Source: Vibrio chagasii (GTDB lineage Bacteria; Pseudomonadota; Gammaproteobacteria; Enterobacterales; Vibrionaceae). Taken from it: 64,000 nucleotides of DNA. A model generated the notes under the pieces. It ran no database searches. It had not been told where the DNA came from and saw nothing but the letters and a program-made list of their open reading frames with translations. A program made the translations under genes and the position numbers. Positions within the stretch are counted from its first letter, which is position 1, and each line of letters starts with the position of its first letter. The stretch spans positions 1,054,001 through 1,118,000 of the forward strand of contig NZ_MSCI01000001.1 in the NCBI RefSeq assembly GCF_002954585.1. The letters are read 5' to 3'. Below, piece after piece: positions 18,173 through 27,997 of the stretch.

Positions 18173-19771
18173 ATGTCGCAAATTACACAAGATATCGAAA
18201 TGATAGAAGTTGCAAAAAGCGCTGCAGGTGCTTCATGGGATGCAATCGATGCTGAATCTGCTGCTCGTATGCGAGCTCAAAACAAATTCAAAACAGGTCT
18301 AGATATCGCACAATACACGGCAGATATCATGCGTGCGGATATGGAGGCTTACGATAAAGACAGCTCTCAATACACTCAGTCTCTAGGTTGCTGGCACGGT
18401 TTTATCGGCCAACAAAAGCTGATTTCTATTAAGAAGCACTTTGATGGTAAAACAGATCGCCGCTACCTATACCTTTCTGGTTGGATGGTTGCAGCACTTC
18501 GTTCAGAGTTCGGTCCACTACCAGACCAATCAATGCACGAGAAAACATCAGTTGCAGCGCTAGTTGAAGAGCTATACACCTTCCTTCGTCAAGCAGATGC
18601 ACGTGAACTAGGTGGTCTATTCCGTGAACTAGATGCAGCTCGTGAAGCAGGTGATGTTGACCTACAAGATCGCATCCAAGACCAAATCGACAACCACGTA
18701 ACACACGTAGTGCCAATCATCGCAGATATCGATGCTGGTTTCGGTAACGCAGAAGCAACTTACCTAATGGCTAAGCAGATGATTGAAGCTGGTGCTTGTT
18801 GTCTACAAATCGAGAACCAAGTTGCCGATGAGAAGCAATGTGGTCACCAAGACGGCAAAGTAACCGTACCTCACGCTGATTTCCACGCGAAACTTCGTGC
18901 ACTTCGTTACGCTTTCCTTGAGCTAGGCATCGACAATGGCATCATCGTTGCTCGTACCGACTCACAAGGTGCTGGTCTAACAAAAGAAATCGCAGTAGTG
19001 AAAGAGCCTGGCGACCAAGGTGACATCTACAACTCTTACCTAGATGTTGAAGAGATCGATGTAGCTGACATGAAACAAGGCGACGTTTGCTTCAACCGTG
19101 AAGGCAAGCTGGTACGTCCTAAGCGTCTACCATCTGGCTTATACCAATTCCGTCAAGGTACTGGTGAAGACCGTTGTGTATTCGACTGTATTGAAGCAAT
19201 CAACGCGGGTGCTGACCTGCTTTGGATTGAAACAGAGAAGCCTCACATCGGCCAAATCAAAGAGATGATGGATGGCGTTCGTGAAGTACACCCTAATGCA
19301 AAACTAGTATACAACAACTCGCCATCGTTCAACTGGACGCTAAACTTCCGCCAACAAGCATACGATGCGATGGTTGAAGCTGGTGAAGACGTTTCTGCAT
19401 ACGACCGTGCGAATTTAATGAGTGCTGAATACGACGAAACTGAGCTGTCTAAGCGTGCTGATGACAAGATCCGTACGTTCCAAGCAGATGCTTCTCGTGA
19501 AGCGGGTATCTTCCACCACTTGATTACTCTGCCGACTTACCACACGGCTGCGCTGTCTACTGACAACCTTGCAAAAGAGTACTTCGGTGACCAAGGCATG
19601 TTGGGCTACGTTGCTAACGTTCAACGTAAAGAAATCCGTCAAGGTATCGCATGTGTTAAACACCAAAACATGTCTGGTTCAGATATGGGTGATGATCACA
19701 AAGAGTACTTTGCAGGAGAGAATGCGCTGAAAGCTGCGGGTGAGTTGAATACTTCACACCAATTTGACTAA
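18173..19771 (+). CDS. aceA: Isocitrate lyase
   Basis: This is a 532-residue isocitrate lyase of the longer bacterial subfamily (E. coli AceA is about 434). The active-site loop is EKQCGHQDGK with Cys223; other landmarks are GCWHGFIGQQK, IADIDAGFGN, CLQIENQV, IVARTDSQGAG, LLWIETEKPH and YNNSPSFNW. It splits isocitrate to glyoxylate and succinate, allowing growth on acetate or fatty acids. The gene is divergent from the LysR gene and followed by an unusual hairpin cluster rather than a classical U-tract terminator. Codons are those preferred in highly expressed Vibrio genes. Confidence 0.97.
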   Translation: MSQITQDIEMIEVAKSAAGASWDAIDAESAARMRAQNKFKTGLDIAQYTADIMRADMEAYDKDSSQYTQSLGCWHGFIGQQKLISIKKHFDGKTDRRYLYLSGWMVAALRSEFGPLPDQSMHEKTSVAALVEELYTFLRQADARELGGLFRELDAAREAGDVDLQDRIQDQIDNHVTHVVPIIADIDAGFGNAEATYLMAKQMIEAGACCLQIENQVADEKQCGHQDGKVTVPHADFHAKLRALRYAFLELGIDNGIIVARTDSQGAGLTKEIAVVKEPGDQGDIYNSYLDVEEIDVADMKQGDVCFNREGKLVRPKRLPSGLYQFRQGTGEDRCVFDCIEAINAGADLLWIETEKPHIGQIKEMMDGVREVHPNAKLVYNNSPSFNWTLNFRQQAYDAMVEAGEDVSAYDRANLMSAEYDETELSKRADDKIRTFQADASREAGIFHHLITLPTYHTAALSTDNLAKEYFGDQGMLGYVANVQRKEIRQGIACVKHQNMSGSDMGDDHKEYFAGENALKAAGELNTSHQFD

Positions 19772-19802
19772 TCGCTAGCACTTTTGATTAGCCACTAAAA
19801 CT

Positions 19803-19890
19803 AAAGCCTCCCCCGCCCTTCTCTCTTACTTCGGTAAGATCCGGGGGAAGGCTTTGAGATAAGGCTTGTACTGCCGGCTTTATCTCAAAG
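19803..19890 (+). terminator. Overlapping hairpins after aceA
   Basis: AAAGCCT-CCCCCG (19803-19815) pairs with CGGGGG-A-AGGCTTT (19842-19855, one bulge), enclosing TCTTAC-TTCG-GTAAGA, a hairpin with the stable UUCG loop. The right arm overlaps a second dyad, CTTTGAGATAA (19852-19862) with TTATCTCAAAG (19880-19890). The two long stems cannot form fully together. No long T run follows, so this may terminate weakly or protect the 3' end of aceA mRNA. Confidence 0.6.
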
Positions 19891-20003
19891 TCTCAGATTT
19901 GTGCCCTAACCTACGGCCAAGTGAGCAACTTCAGTTTAAGCTAACTGTATTCATGTTTTATGAGATTCCTGTTTGTTGAAATTTCTTTTGATTGAGAGCG
20001 CCT

Positions 20004-20600
20004 ATGACTTCAATACCTAAACACCTACAAGATGCAAAAACACTGCTAACAGAGAATGGTTTCGCAACAGGTGATACTTGGTATCACGGAACCTCTTCAG
20101 CATTAATCGCTTCCATTAAAGGCCAAGGGCTAAGACGCTCGGGCGATAAAGCACTCAACCAAGCCGCCGTAAAAACCATGGCAACCATCGGCAATAACTA
20201 CACCGAATCTGTAGAGCCGGTCTTCCTAACTCAGAGTAAAGAGCTTGCGTACTACTGGGCACAACAAACGGTGAGAGAGCGCAGCGTTCGTTTCGAAGGT
20301 GAGGAGCAACCTGTTGTCTTAGAGGTGAATTTATCTGAAAAGCAACGCGCTAAAGTAAGACCAGACGTTGGTGCAATGAGCTTGCTGATGATGAGTGTTG
20401 GCGAACAGTTCATGGCGCACCTCGCTAAGGTTTACCAAGAGAACGACATTGCAGGCCCAGATATCGATCTTCGTACTGCAGACCGCATGGAGTACCTGAA
20501 CAAACTGGGCATGGCGTACATCGATGAAGACATCAGCCGAGCTTGCGTTGTGGAGTTATCCGAAAGCAAAGTATCAGAACCTGAATTATCTGAGGCGTAA
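20004..20600 (+). CDS. Unknown protein with ADP-ribosyltransferase-like motifs
   Basis: The 198-residue protein (ATG at 20004; a TTG four codons earlier is possible) is not one I can name. Its N-terminal half reads WYHGTSSALIASIKGQGL, followed about 45 residues later by VFLTQSKELAYYWAQQ. The combination YHGT plus a hydrophobic strand ending in a Tyr-bearing helix resembles the H-Y part of H-Y-E ADP-ribosyltransferases (PARP, Tpt1/KptA and Arr families). Glutamates are abundant later, but I cannot pick the catalytic one. There is no signal peptide or membrane segment. It stands alone with its own terminator. Activity is inference only. Confidence 0.6.
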   Translation: MTSIPKHLQDAKTLLTENGFATGDTWYHGTSSALIASIKGQGLRRSGDKALNQAAVKTMATIGNNYTESVEPVFLTQSKELAYYWAQQTVRERSVRFEGEEQPVVLEVNLSEKQRAKVRPDVGAMSLLMMSVGEQFMAHLAKVYQENDIAGPDIDLRTADRMEYLNKLGMAYIDEDISRACVVELSESKVSEPELSEA

Positions 20601-20640
20601 TAAACCGTTACGAGCTCGAGATAAAGCGCTAACCAGAATT

Positions 20641-20669
20641 AAAATGGCTCCCAGTCGGGAGCCATTTTT
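20641..20669. terminator. Bidirectional rho-independent terminator
   Basis: AAAATGGCTCCC / GGGAGCCATTTTT with an AGTC loop separates the convergent ADP-ribosyltransferase-like and cystatin-like genes. Confidence 0.93.
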
Positions 20670-20702
20670 GTGTGAGATATTATGTTCGATATCTCATTGA
20701 GG

Positions 20703-21095
20703 CTATTGGCACAAGCGCCCTTGCTGCGCGGCCTGAACCATTTCGATATCGCCTTGTAGAGAGCGGTATACAATCGTATTCCACACTTCACCATTATCCA
20801 TTTCAAACTCAATCGCATAATTCAAACCAGCCACAACTTGAGTTCGAACGCTCAAAATCTGTTTAAGCTTTGCAGACGTGTTCATTTGACTAAGCACAGC
20901 GTCTAACGCTTGCTCAGCTTGTGGTGTGACTTCACTTTTCGACCAACCACCTGTTAGGTTTTTAGTACTACAGATCGGATTCGTATTCTCTTGTGATTGG
21001 TTCATCACTTCACCATTCTGACTGCATCCAGCCAGAGCAACCACGCCAACTAAAGTCGCTACTCCAAGTAGTGATGTTAATCGTGCTTTCTTCAT
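20703..21095 (-). CDS. Lipoprotein with a cystatin-like domain
   Basis: The 130-residue protein has a lipoprotein signal peptide ending in LAGC, so it should be anchored in the cell envelope. The mature part contains TGGWSKSE, then about 38 residues later RTQVVAGLNYAIEFEMDNGE. QVVAG is the exact first-hairpin motif by which cystatins block papain-like cysteine proteases, and the upstream Gly-Gly fits the cystatin N-terminal contact. Length and order match a single cystatin domain. It may inhibit an exogenous or endogenous cysteine protease, or simply share the fold. It lies downstream of the collagenase on the same strand, but a terminator separates them. Confidence 0.75.
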   Translation of the reverse strand: MKKARLTSLLGVATLVGVVALAGCSQNGEVMNQSQENTNPICSTKNLTGGWSKSEVTPQAEQALDAVLSQMNTSAKLKQILSVRTQVVAGLNYAIEFEMDNGEVWNTIVYRSLQGDIEMVQAAQQGRLCQ

Positions 21096-21247
21096 AAATC
21101 CTCACTAAATAAATCATTCAGTTTTAACAAGTGACCACACCGTTATCTCAGTGTTTCATATGCTTACAAGCTTAAACTGCTAATGTCATCACTTCATCAG
21201 AGATTATGGTGTAACTACTCTATAAACACAGAAAACTGTCAGAAAAC

Positions 21248-21275
21248 AAAGCCGAGTATTCATGCTCGGCTTGTT
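21248..21275 (-). terminator. Terminator after the collagenase gene
   Basis: GCCGAG / CTCGGC with an 8-base loop is followed on the minus strand by TTTGTTTT. It lies about 30 bases past the collagenase stop. Confidence 0.8.
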
Positions 21276-21300
21276 ATTTCACCTATTCGAGATTTGTGCC

Positions 21301-23730
21301 TTAATGAAAATAGACCAACATCTCGACATCATCACCTTGCTGTCCTGCACTTAACAAGAAATGTAAGTACCCTTCTTCAGTCACTGGTATTTGTAGATAC
21401 TCATTGCTGCCACGATAATCCGACGCATAGTCATGCTGCCCAGCGGTTGGCCAATATGCACGGCTCGCAAACAGATCAACATTGCCTTGTTCTGTTGAAC
21501 CACTGTTTTGATCGGTTAACCATACGCGAACCTCTCGCACTCCCTCTGGAACATAAACAGCAGCGTAACGTTGTTGATGAACCGTAAACAGGTGAGTGTT
21601 ACCAGATTCTAATACCACAGGCGTTAGGTCATCTTGCTCTGGAGTTGGTGGAACGGATGGCTCTGTTTCCAACGATGCAAGTAGCTTCACCCCGTTGAAT
21701 TCAGTTCGTCCCGTAACACTCATGTAGTAACGACCGGGCTTAATATATCCCGTTGCCTCTGACTCAAATGTCACCATCTCATTGCTGCCACTGCCATATT
21801 GACTGAACTCAAAATCATAGTAATGCGCAGTGCGGTTATAGCTCATGTAGAGATCTGCATCCCCCTGAGCTTGCCCTACAATTGATACCTCAAAATGAGT
21901 GGTGCTCTCAGGTACGTCGATGTAGAACAGTTGCTCAGTGTACGCTTTACCGCTCAACACCACATCTTGGTTAACGACAAGAGCCTTAATTTGATCGCTT
22001 GGTTCTGTCGGCTCAGTTGGTTCTCCGGGTTCTGGTTTTGGCTCGCCCGCTACTGTATCTAACCAACGCTTAAACTCACCCTCGTACTGCTGGCCAAACA
22101 CTTTAACCTGCTTTGCCCAGTCAGCGAACTGACCAGAGCGAGACAGTGCCAGTAAGCCTTGCACTTCGTTGGGGTGCTCCTCTAGCATAAAACGTGTCGC
22201 TAAATATCCCCATCGGTAAATACGATTAGAATCATGAGAGTAAGTGGTCGCGAACACATCCGATAGGCGCATCTTGCCACTATTAATCAAGCGAATTGCA
22301 GCATCGTAGCCTTGCTTATAGTGCATGTATTCAGCGAAGCCTTCTAACCACCACACTACATAACCATGAGCCAAGTTATCATCAAATGAACCATGTAGAT
22401 TGAAGCGTGCATCTAGGTAATGCGTATATTCATGTTCAAAATTCAGAATAGATAGCTCATCACCATCGTCGAATCGGTAAGCCACGAAGCGCGCTACATT
22501 CTCCAAGTCAGCCGGATTACCCTCTAAGTACTGACCACCGTTAGCTGTCGTATTACCAAACAGGAATGAAGAGTAGTCAACGTAGCTACCTTTGCTACCA
22601 AATACCGCGATCTCAACATTATTATTGTTGTCATTAGCCACCGGTTGGTGCCCAGTATTAGCCACTTGATGGAAATCTGCCTCTTTTGCCGCCAATACAT
22701 CACATGCCTTTGCAGCTTGTAACTCGGTTAAATTTTGAGAGCGCAGAATAGCAGGGCCTTGGCACTCGTAGCGGTTAGGTAAGATACGTCGAGCAACGTC
22801 GCGTTTCGCTTGTTCAAGATCGAGCCCGTTCAAACCCTCTGGTGCAAAGTATCCCAGCATTTCTACCGCCGCTAGCCACAGTTTGTCTTGCTCACTACCC
22901 AATGGATTTTGCGCCATCACATCTTGCATCACTTGTAACGCTTTATCTTTGGTCGCTTTATCTGGGCTTGCTAGCAATCTCCCAGTCTCGCGAACTGCGT
23001 TGTAAACCAGAAAACTTGCATCTGTATCCAAAGCCCATCGATTGTCGCGAGCAAATTTCGCTAGTGTCTCTATGTGTTGAGTGTTGTTTGCTAGGTAATC
23101 GTAGAAGTCATCCCGAGCGGCATGCCCGGCCATCGCTCTGAATAGATTATTAAGCCCATCGACCCAGTGTGTGTCTAACGCCGTTTCACGGTTGAAGTGG
23201 CTAAGTGCCGCAAGTTGTGCATCCATAGTGAGTGGAAGTTGCTTCACGTTGTCGACCATTAATGTCAGGCTCTTCAGCGCACCAACTTGTTCTCTCCCTT
23301 GGTTTAGCGAATTCGGATTAGCAAGGAATGCATTAGTTGAGTGTGCAAAGCGCTCGCTTAATTCCTCAGAAAATTCCTCCGCCTGCGCGTTATAACGAAC
23401 GTAATAAGCTGCACGAACAAATTCACCCAAGTTTTCAAGTTTGCGTGCTTGGTCAGCTTCGCCTTGGTAACGGGCTATCTCTAAGTTCAGTAAATGACTA
23501 ACTTGGGTCAGGCTGTTTTCACTGTAGATATTGGTTAACGAACTTTTTGATGCAGAGAACCAAGAGCTATAACAACTGTTGTCGGCTAATGAAACCGCAT
23601 GAGCAAGATCTGGTGACAGCTGAAGTTCAGGCACCTCACATTGGCTTTGAGCAAAAGAGAAAGTAGATGCACTAGAAAGTAAGCAAGCGAGCGCCAAGCG
23701 AGGACGTGGAAATAAACGAGTATGAAGCAT
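21301..23730 (-). CDS. Secreted M9 collagenase with two C-terminal PPC domains
   Basis: The 809-residue protein has a signal peptide ending near SFAQS. The zinc site is [11 protein letters not shown] (His433, Glu434, His437), with the third ligand Glu in [12 protein letters not shown] about 30 residues on; this is the M9A Vibrio collagenase pattern, and the known Vibrio enzymes are about 815 residues. A Pro/Glu/Thr linker near 570 ([13 protein letters not shown]) leads to two bacterial pre-peptidase C-terminal domains (about 585-690 and 700-805), which aid secretion or substrate binding. It would digest native collagen outside the cell. It is monocistronic; regulation cannot be read from its upstream region. 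Confidence 0.95.
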   Translation of the reverse strand: MLHTRLFPRPRLALACLLSSASTFSFAQSQCEVPELQLSPDLAHAVSLADNSCYSSWFSASKSSLTNIYSENSLTQVSHLLNLEIARYQGEADQARKLENLGEFVRAAYYVRYNAQAEEFSEELSERFAHSTNAFLANPNSLNQGREQVGALKSLTLMVDNVKQLPLTMDAQLAALSHFNRETALDTHWVDGLNNLFRAMAGHAARDDFYDYLANNTQHIETLAKFARDNRWALDTDASFLVYNAVRETGRLLASPDKATKDKALQVMQDVMAQNPLGSEQDKLWLAAVEMLGYFAPEGLNGLDLEQAKRDVARRILPNRYECQGPAILRSQNLTELQAAKACDVLAAKEADFHQVANTGHQPVANDNNNNVEIAVFGSKGSYVDYSSFLFGNTTANGGQYLEGNPADLENVARFVAYRFDDGDELSILNFEHEYTHYLDARFNLHGSFDDNLAHGYVVWWLEGFAEYMHYKQGYDAAIRLINSGKMRLSDVFATTYSHDSNRIYRWGYLATRFMLEEHPNEVQGLLALSRSGQFADWAKQVKVFGQQYEGEFKRWLDTVAGEPKPEPGEPTEPTEPSDQIKALVVNQDVVLSGKAYTEQLFYIDVPESTTHFEVSIVGQAQGDADLYMSYNRTAHYYDFEFSQYGSGSNEMVTFESEATGYIKPGRYYMSVTGRTEFNGVKLLASLETEPSVPPTPEQDDLTPVVLESGNTHLFTVHQQRYAAVYVPEGVREVRVWLTDQNSGSTEQGNVDLFASRAYWPTAGQHDYASDYRGSNEYLQIPVTEEGYLHFLLSAGQQGDDVEMLVYFH

Positions 23731-24150
23731 AATTGTATTTATTGATTGTATGGTTAACTCGTCGTTATATTCCCCATAATTATAAAGGTGAATTTAGTTA
23801 CGTATTAATTATGAGATTGCTTCAAAAAATAGATATTTGGTATCAGTTTATAAAACCAAAGGTTTATGCTCGCGGGCTGCATGTTAAGTTAGAATTGTAA
23901 ATACCACCTAAGTTATTGAGAAAAAACTAATTTAGCACTATATAAACTAGAGAAAGTTCGGTTGTTAAGAAAATACGCAAGTAGTAGACTTGCGCTCGAT
24001 TACGCAACTTGTTTTCATTTCATAGACACAAGCAACGTTATTTATACACAACGAAAATAACGTTAGTTCAAGGCTTACATAATATAAGTGTCAGAAAATA
24101 AGTGCAGATCGAATAAAAATAATTATATAAACCTAGGCTAGGCTCACACC
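23731..24150. other. Divergent intergenic region, collagenase and luxM
   Basis: This is a very AT-rich 420-base region with no coding-like frame. Its clearest structure is the inverted repeat at 24034-24064, described separately. I found no convincing LuxR/OpaR-type site by eye. Confidence 0.5.
24034..24064. repeat. 10-bp inverted repeat upstream of luxM
   Basis: AACGTTATTT (24034-24043) and AAATAACGTT (24055-24064) are exact complements around 11 bases. The repeat ends 86 bases before the luxM start and could be an operator or a leader hairpin. Confidence 0.6.
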
Positions 24151-25329
24151 ATGAAATTACTGTCATCTTTAGACTCGCTGTTGGCCAGCGATGAGTCTAT
24201 CGAAATAAAGCAACATACATTGATAGATCTCATAATCAATACTTATCAGCCACAACAACGTACAACTCTTTTTCAAACCGTTACTGACTATCGACGAAAC
24301 CTCCTGGAATCTTTGTTCCCGGAGCATCAAAACAAAAGCTTGTCAGTGTTGTTTGAGTTGATGGACTATCGCGATCTCATTCAGCGATATCCAAGCACTT
24401 TGTCCTCTGAATTGGTTTTGCTAGAGAAGGCCGCAAGCCAATGTTATATGTCATGGTTAGACTTTTGGTGCGAATGCGAGATTGCCGTAATAAAGGCAAG
24501 ATCACCACTGAGCGCTCCTCCCAACTCACGTATCGAGTTACCTATTAAAGATTCCGCGTATTATGGCGCGATCATTGAGCACATCGAGTCAGATTCACTC
24601 ATGGTGCAAACACCGTGTCATCCACAAGCCATGCCCATCAATGATGCAATTGCTTTAAGTAATCTAGAGATCTTCATAAAAGGTGAAAAATGGTATGAAA
24701 TGCTGCCTTTATTACACCTTTCGCAATCTGGTAAACACTTTATCTTACTCAAGCACCCAGTAGATGAAGCGTTTCCAACACTAGTATCCTCGGCACTTCT
24801 GCAAGACTGGTCAACCAAGGACACTTGGTTAAGCTATGCGCCTCCCTTCAGTAATGAACACTGGCAATACTCTATGCCACTTCGCAGCTATGATGAACTG
24901 ACAAGATTGAAACTCTTTACACCGCCAGATCTATCGCAATGCAATTCTATTGTGCAGTTTGATCATCACTTCCAGTTACAGATATCCGATACATTGGTGC
25001 TTTGTGAAATACTTCGTCTAACCGTCAACGGGAATACCACACAAAAGCTCTTCTTCCTCTATCTTGCACAAAAAGAAATGATTAATCTTTTATACCAAGC
25101 CAACTATAAAATAGGCTTCACCATAATTGATCAACCATTGATACTCGACTTTTACAAAGCAATCGGCCCCCAAGCTTACTTTCATTTAGGCGTATGTGAT
25201 TTAAATGGAAATGGCACGAAGACCTATCGCGGGCTGTGGAATATTAAACTCATGTTAAGAGCGTTTGAGCAAGTTAACTTTCGTGACTACCGACGTATGC
25301 TTCGTGAAAACAAAAACAGTACGTGGTAG
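24151..25329 (+). CDS. luxM: LuxM/AinS-type acyl-homoserine-lactone synthase
   Basis: The 392-residue protein is close to the length of V. harveyi LuxM (about 399) and AinS. It has no LuxI-type motifs; the LuxM family is a separate AHL synthase class that uses S-adenosylmethionine with an acyl donor. I identify it from its overall sequence character and, decisively, its position six bases ahead of luxN. In V. harveyi LuxM makes HAI-1, N-(3-hydroxybutanoyl)-homoserine lactone; the acyl chain made here cannot be read. Its C-terminal third (FFLYLAQKEMINLLYQ to the FHLGVCDLNGNG block) is the part best conserved in the family. Confidence 0.88.
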   Translation: MKLLSSLDSLLASDESIEIKQHTLIDLIINTYQPQQRTTLFQTVTDYRRNLLESLFPEHQNKSLSVLFELMDYRDLIQRYPSTLSSELVLLEKAASQCYMSWLDFWCECEIAVIKARSPLSAPPNSRIELPIKDSAYYGAIIEHIESDSLMVQTPCHPQAMPINDAIALSNLEIFIKGEKWYEMLPLLHLSQSGKHFILLKHPVDEAFPTLVSSALLQDWSTKDTWLSYAPPFSNEHWQYSMPLRSYDELTRLKLFTPPDLSQCNSIVQFDHHFQLQISDTLVLCEILRLTVNGNTTQKLFFLYLAQKEMINLLYQANYKIGFTIIDQPLILDFYKAIGPQAYFHLGVCDLNGNGTKTYRGLWNIKLMLRAFEQVNFRDYRRMLRENKNSTW

Positions 25330-25335
25330 TCAACA

Positions 25336-27951
25336 ATGAACGTTTTTGATTTTAACTTAGAAACCATCTCCTATGCGAAAGCAATTATCCTTCTTGCAAC
25401 TTTAGCAATTGTTGTAATGTGGCTATTTTACTATTGCATTCGCTTGCGACAAAAAAATGAAAGTATTTGGCGATCACATCATGCATCTTATATTGCTTAT
25501 TCCTGCTGTATAATCGCATGGATAGGATGTAATGCATATTTCCATACTGACTTACTTGTGTTTTTGGGGATGGATACAGCGATCTTCATGGCTAAGTTTG
25601 CAAACATTGCCTCTTCTTTGGCTTTTGCTTTTGCTTTTTACTTCTCATGTCAACTACACGCAGAGCAGAGAAAAGACAACGTTTACTTTTGGCAACGTCT
25701 CACCTTCAGCCTACTGGTTACATATTCATTATGTGTAAACTTACAACAAGATCAGACAGTTAAGTACGTGGAAGTACTAGGACCAAGTCAGTTCAGTATA
25801 GAGTTTGGGCCACACACCTCATACTTTTTCAACGCTATGCTTTGCTCTATGCTACTCACTTTATTCAACCTACTAGCTATGAGGGTCAATAGTAATCGCT
25901 TAACACTCACAAAAACTAGCTACATGATCTCTGGGATAATGGTCTACATGCTATCCACTCTGGCGATACAAGTCGGAATGACTTACTTCCTCAAAGACTT
26001 TTCGCTAACTTGGCTACCTCCCGCACTATCCATTAGCGAGATGATGTTTGTTGGCTATGCTCTGCTGACTTCACGTTTTTACAGCGTGAAATACCTTGCT
26101 TACCTTGGTCTTAATACACTTTTGGTGTGCATGATTTTAGCAGTTCCATTCGGCGCGATATTCATCCCCCAGACTGACGATAACCAATGGTTAATCGCAA
26201 TCCCAATCTGTGCGATGATCGGTATCATCTGGCAATTGATCTACAAACGTGTCAGTCGCTATGCGTCTTTCTTCGTTTATGGAAAAAAGAAAACTCCAGT
26301 ACAACAAATCCTCGATTTAGAAGAAGATTTTAAGCTATCGATTGACGATGCAATGCGCCGTTTGGGTCAACTATTGCAAATCCCTGAAGACAAGCTTCGT
26401 CTTGTTAACAGCAGCTACAACGAAACCTTCTACGAAGACTACCTTTCAACAAACGAGTCAGTGCTAGTGTTCGACGAGTTATCTCAAAAGCTGGATTACA
26501 AAGCACCCTCCAAACTTTCGCTCAAAGCGCTGTATGACAAGATGAGTTTGAACAATACCGCCTTGGTAATGCCGCTATTTGGGCAAGGGAAGTCTGTTAC
26601 ACATTTACTGGTCTCGTCGCACAAAAGCAACGATCAAATGTTCTCCAATGAAGAGATCTCAGCCCTACAGACCTTACTGGCCCGCGTTCAAAGTACCATA
26701 GAAGCCGATAGACGAGTCCGCCAAAGCCGAGCACTCGCCAACTCCATAGCTCATGAGATGCGTAACCCACTTGCTCAAGTGCAACTTCACTTCGAGGTCT
26801 TGAAACAGCATATCGAAAACCAAGCCCCAGAAAAGCAGGTCCAACTTGACATTAAAAATGGACAAGCGGCCGTTCAGCGCGGGCGACAACTAATTGATAT
26901 TATATTACGAGAGGTTAGCGACAGCTCACTTGAGCACGGGCCTGTCACAATGACTTCAATCCACAAAGCAATAGATCAAGCAGTCAGCCACTACGGGTTT
27001 GAAAACGAGAAGATCATCGAGCGAATTCGCTTGCCTCAACACACTGATTTTGTCGCAAATTTAAACGAAACTTTATTCAATTTTGTAATTTTCAATCTTA
27101 TCCGAAACGCAATTTACTATTTTGATTCGTACCCAGATAGCCAAATCGAAATCAGTACCCAAGTCGGTTCTTACGAAAATATCCTCACTTTCAGAGATAC
27201 AGGGCCAGGTATTGATGAAGCGATTAGACACAAGATCTTCGACGACTTCTTTTCTTACCAGAAAAGCGGTGGTAGCGGCTTGGGGTTAGGCTACTGTCAA
27301 CGAGTAATGCGTTCATTTGGCGGCAGAGTTGAGTGTCAATCCGAGCGCGGTAAATTTACTGAGTTCCATCTTTATTTCCCTGTGGTACCCAATGCACCAA
27401 AAGCGGACACCTTACGGACACCTTACTTTAACGACTGGCAGCAAAGCCAGCCCCATGTCGAAAAAGCCAATGAAGCCGTCTTGCAGCCCCAAAAAATCAG
27501 AACTGAAGAAAAAAAATCCGATGCAATAGCGACACAAGTTACTACGAATAGCATAGCCCCAACCGTGCTCATCGTTGACGATAAAGAGGTGCAACGCACC
27601 CTAGTTCAAATGTATCTAAGCAGACTGGGCGTAAACAGCCTACAAGCAAAAAATGGGGAAAATGCCATCGAACTGTTTAGAAAAAATCACGTCGATTTGA
27701 TATTAATGGATGTACAAATGCCAGTCATGAATGGTTTTGAAGCAAGTCAGATCATCAAAGCACGCTCACCTAACACACCTATCATCGCCCTTTCTGGTGA
27801 GTCAGGCCAGCGTGAGTTAGAGACGATCGAACAGTTAATGGATGCCCGCCTAGAGAAGCCAACCTCACTAGACGCACTGCAGGTTGTGCTCGACGAATGG
27901 CTGTACAAAAACACCGTAAAAGAGGCTTCCAAAGAAGCGGAAAGTGAATAG
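25336..27951 (+). CDS. luxN: LuxN hybrid sensor kinase for the LuxM autoinducer
   Basis: The 871-residue protein has an N-terminal half with about nine hydrophobic segments (residues about 10-320), a histidine-kinase core with SIAHEMRNPL carrying His473, an N-box (FNLIRNAIYY), G-boxes (DTGPGID and GSGLGLGY), and a C-terminal receiver with LILMDVQMPVMNG carrying Asp792. This is the LuxN layout; V. harveyi LuxN is 849 residues with His471 and Asp771, so this protein has about 20 extra residues in the kinase-receiver linker (about 690-745, Gln/Glu/Lys-rich). It would dephosphorylate LuxU when autoinducer is bound. It is cotranscribed with luxM and ends at a terminator. Confidence 0.95.
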   Translation: MNVFDFNLETISYAKAIILLATLAIVVMWLFYYCIRLRQKNESIWRSHHASYIAYSCCIIAWIGCNAYFHTDLLVFLGMDTAIFMAKFANIASSLAFAFAFYFSCQLHAEQRKDNVYFWQRLTFSLLVTYSLCVNLQQDQTVKYVEVLGPSQFSIEFGPHTSYFFNAMLCSMLLTLFNLLAMRVNSNRLTLTKTSYMISGIMVYMLSTLAIQVGMTYFLKDFSLTWLPPALSISEMMFVGYALLTSRFYSVKYLAYLGLNTLLVCMILAVPFGAIFIPQTDDNQWLIAIPICAMIGIIWQLIYKRVSRYASFFVYGKKKTPVQQILDLEEDFKLSIDDAMRRLGQLLQIPEDKLRLVNSSYNETFYEDYLSTNESVLVFDELSQKLDYKAPSKLSLKALYDKMSLNNTALVMPLFGQGKSVTHLLVSSHKSNDQMFSNEEISALQTLLARVQSTIEADRRVRQSRALANSIAHEMRNPLAQVQLHFEVLKQHIENQAPEKQVQLDIKNGQAAVQRGRQLIDIILREVSDSSLEHGPVTMTSIHKAIDQAVSHYGFENEKIIERIRLPQHTDFVANLNETLFNFVIFNLIRNAIYYFDSYPDSQIEISTQVGSYENILTFRDTGPGIDEAIRHKIFDDFFSYQKSGGSGLGLGYCQRVMRSFGGRVECQSERGKFTEFHLYFPVVPNAPKADTLRTPYFNDWQQSQPHVEKANEAVLQPQKIRTEEKKSDAIATQVTTNSIAPTVLIVDDKEVQRTLVQMYLSRLGVNSLQAKNGENAIELFRKNHVDLILMDVQMPVMNGFEASQIIKARSPNTPIIALSGESGQRELETIEQLMDARLEKPTSLDALQVVLDEWLYKNTVKEASKEAESE

Positions 27952-27997
27952 TTGGTTACCAATTGTTGGTGGCTGATAAGCGCATCAATAGTTAATC

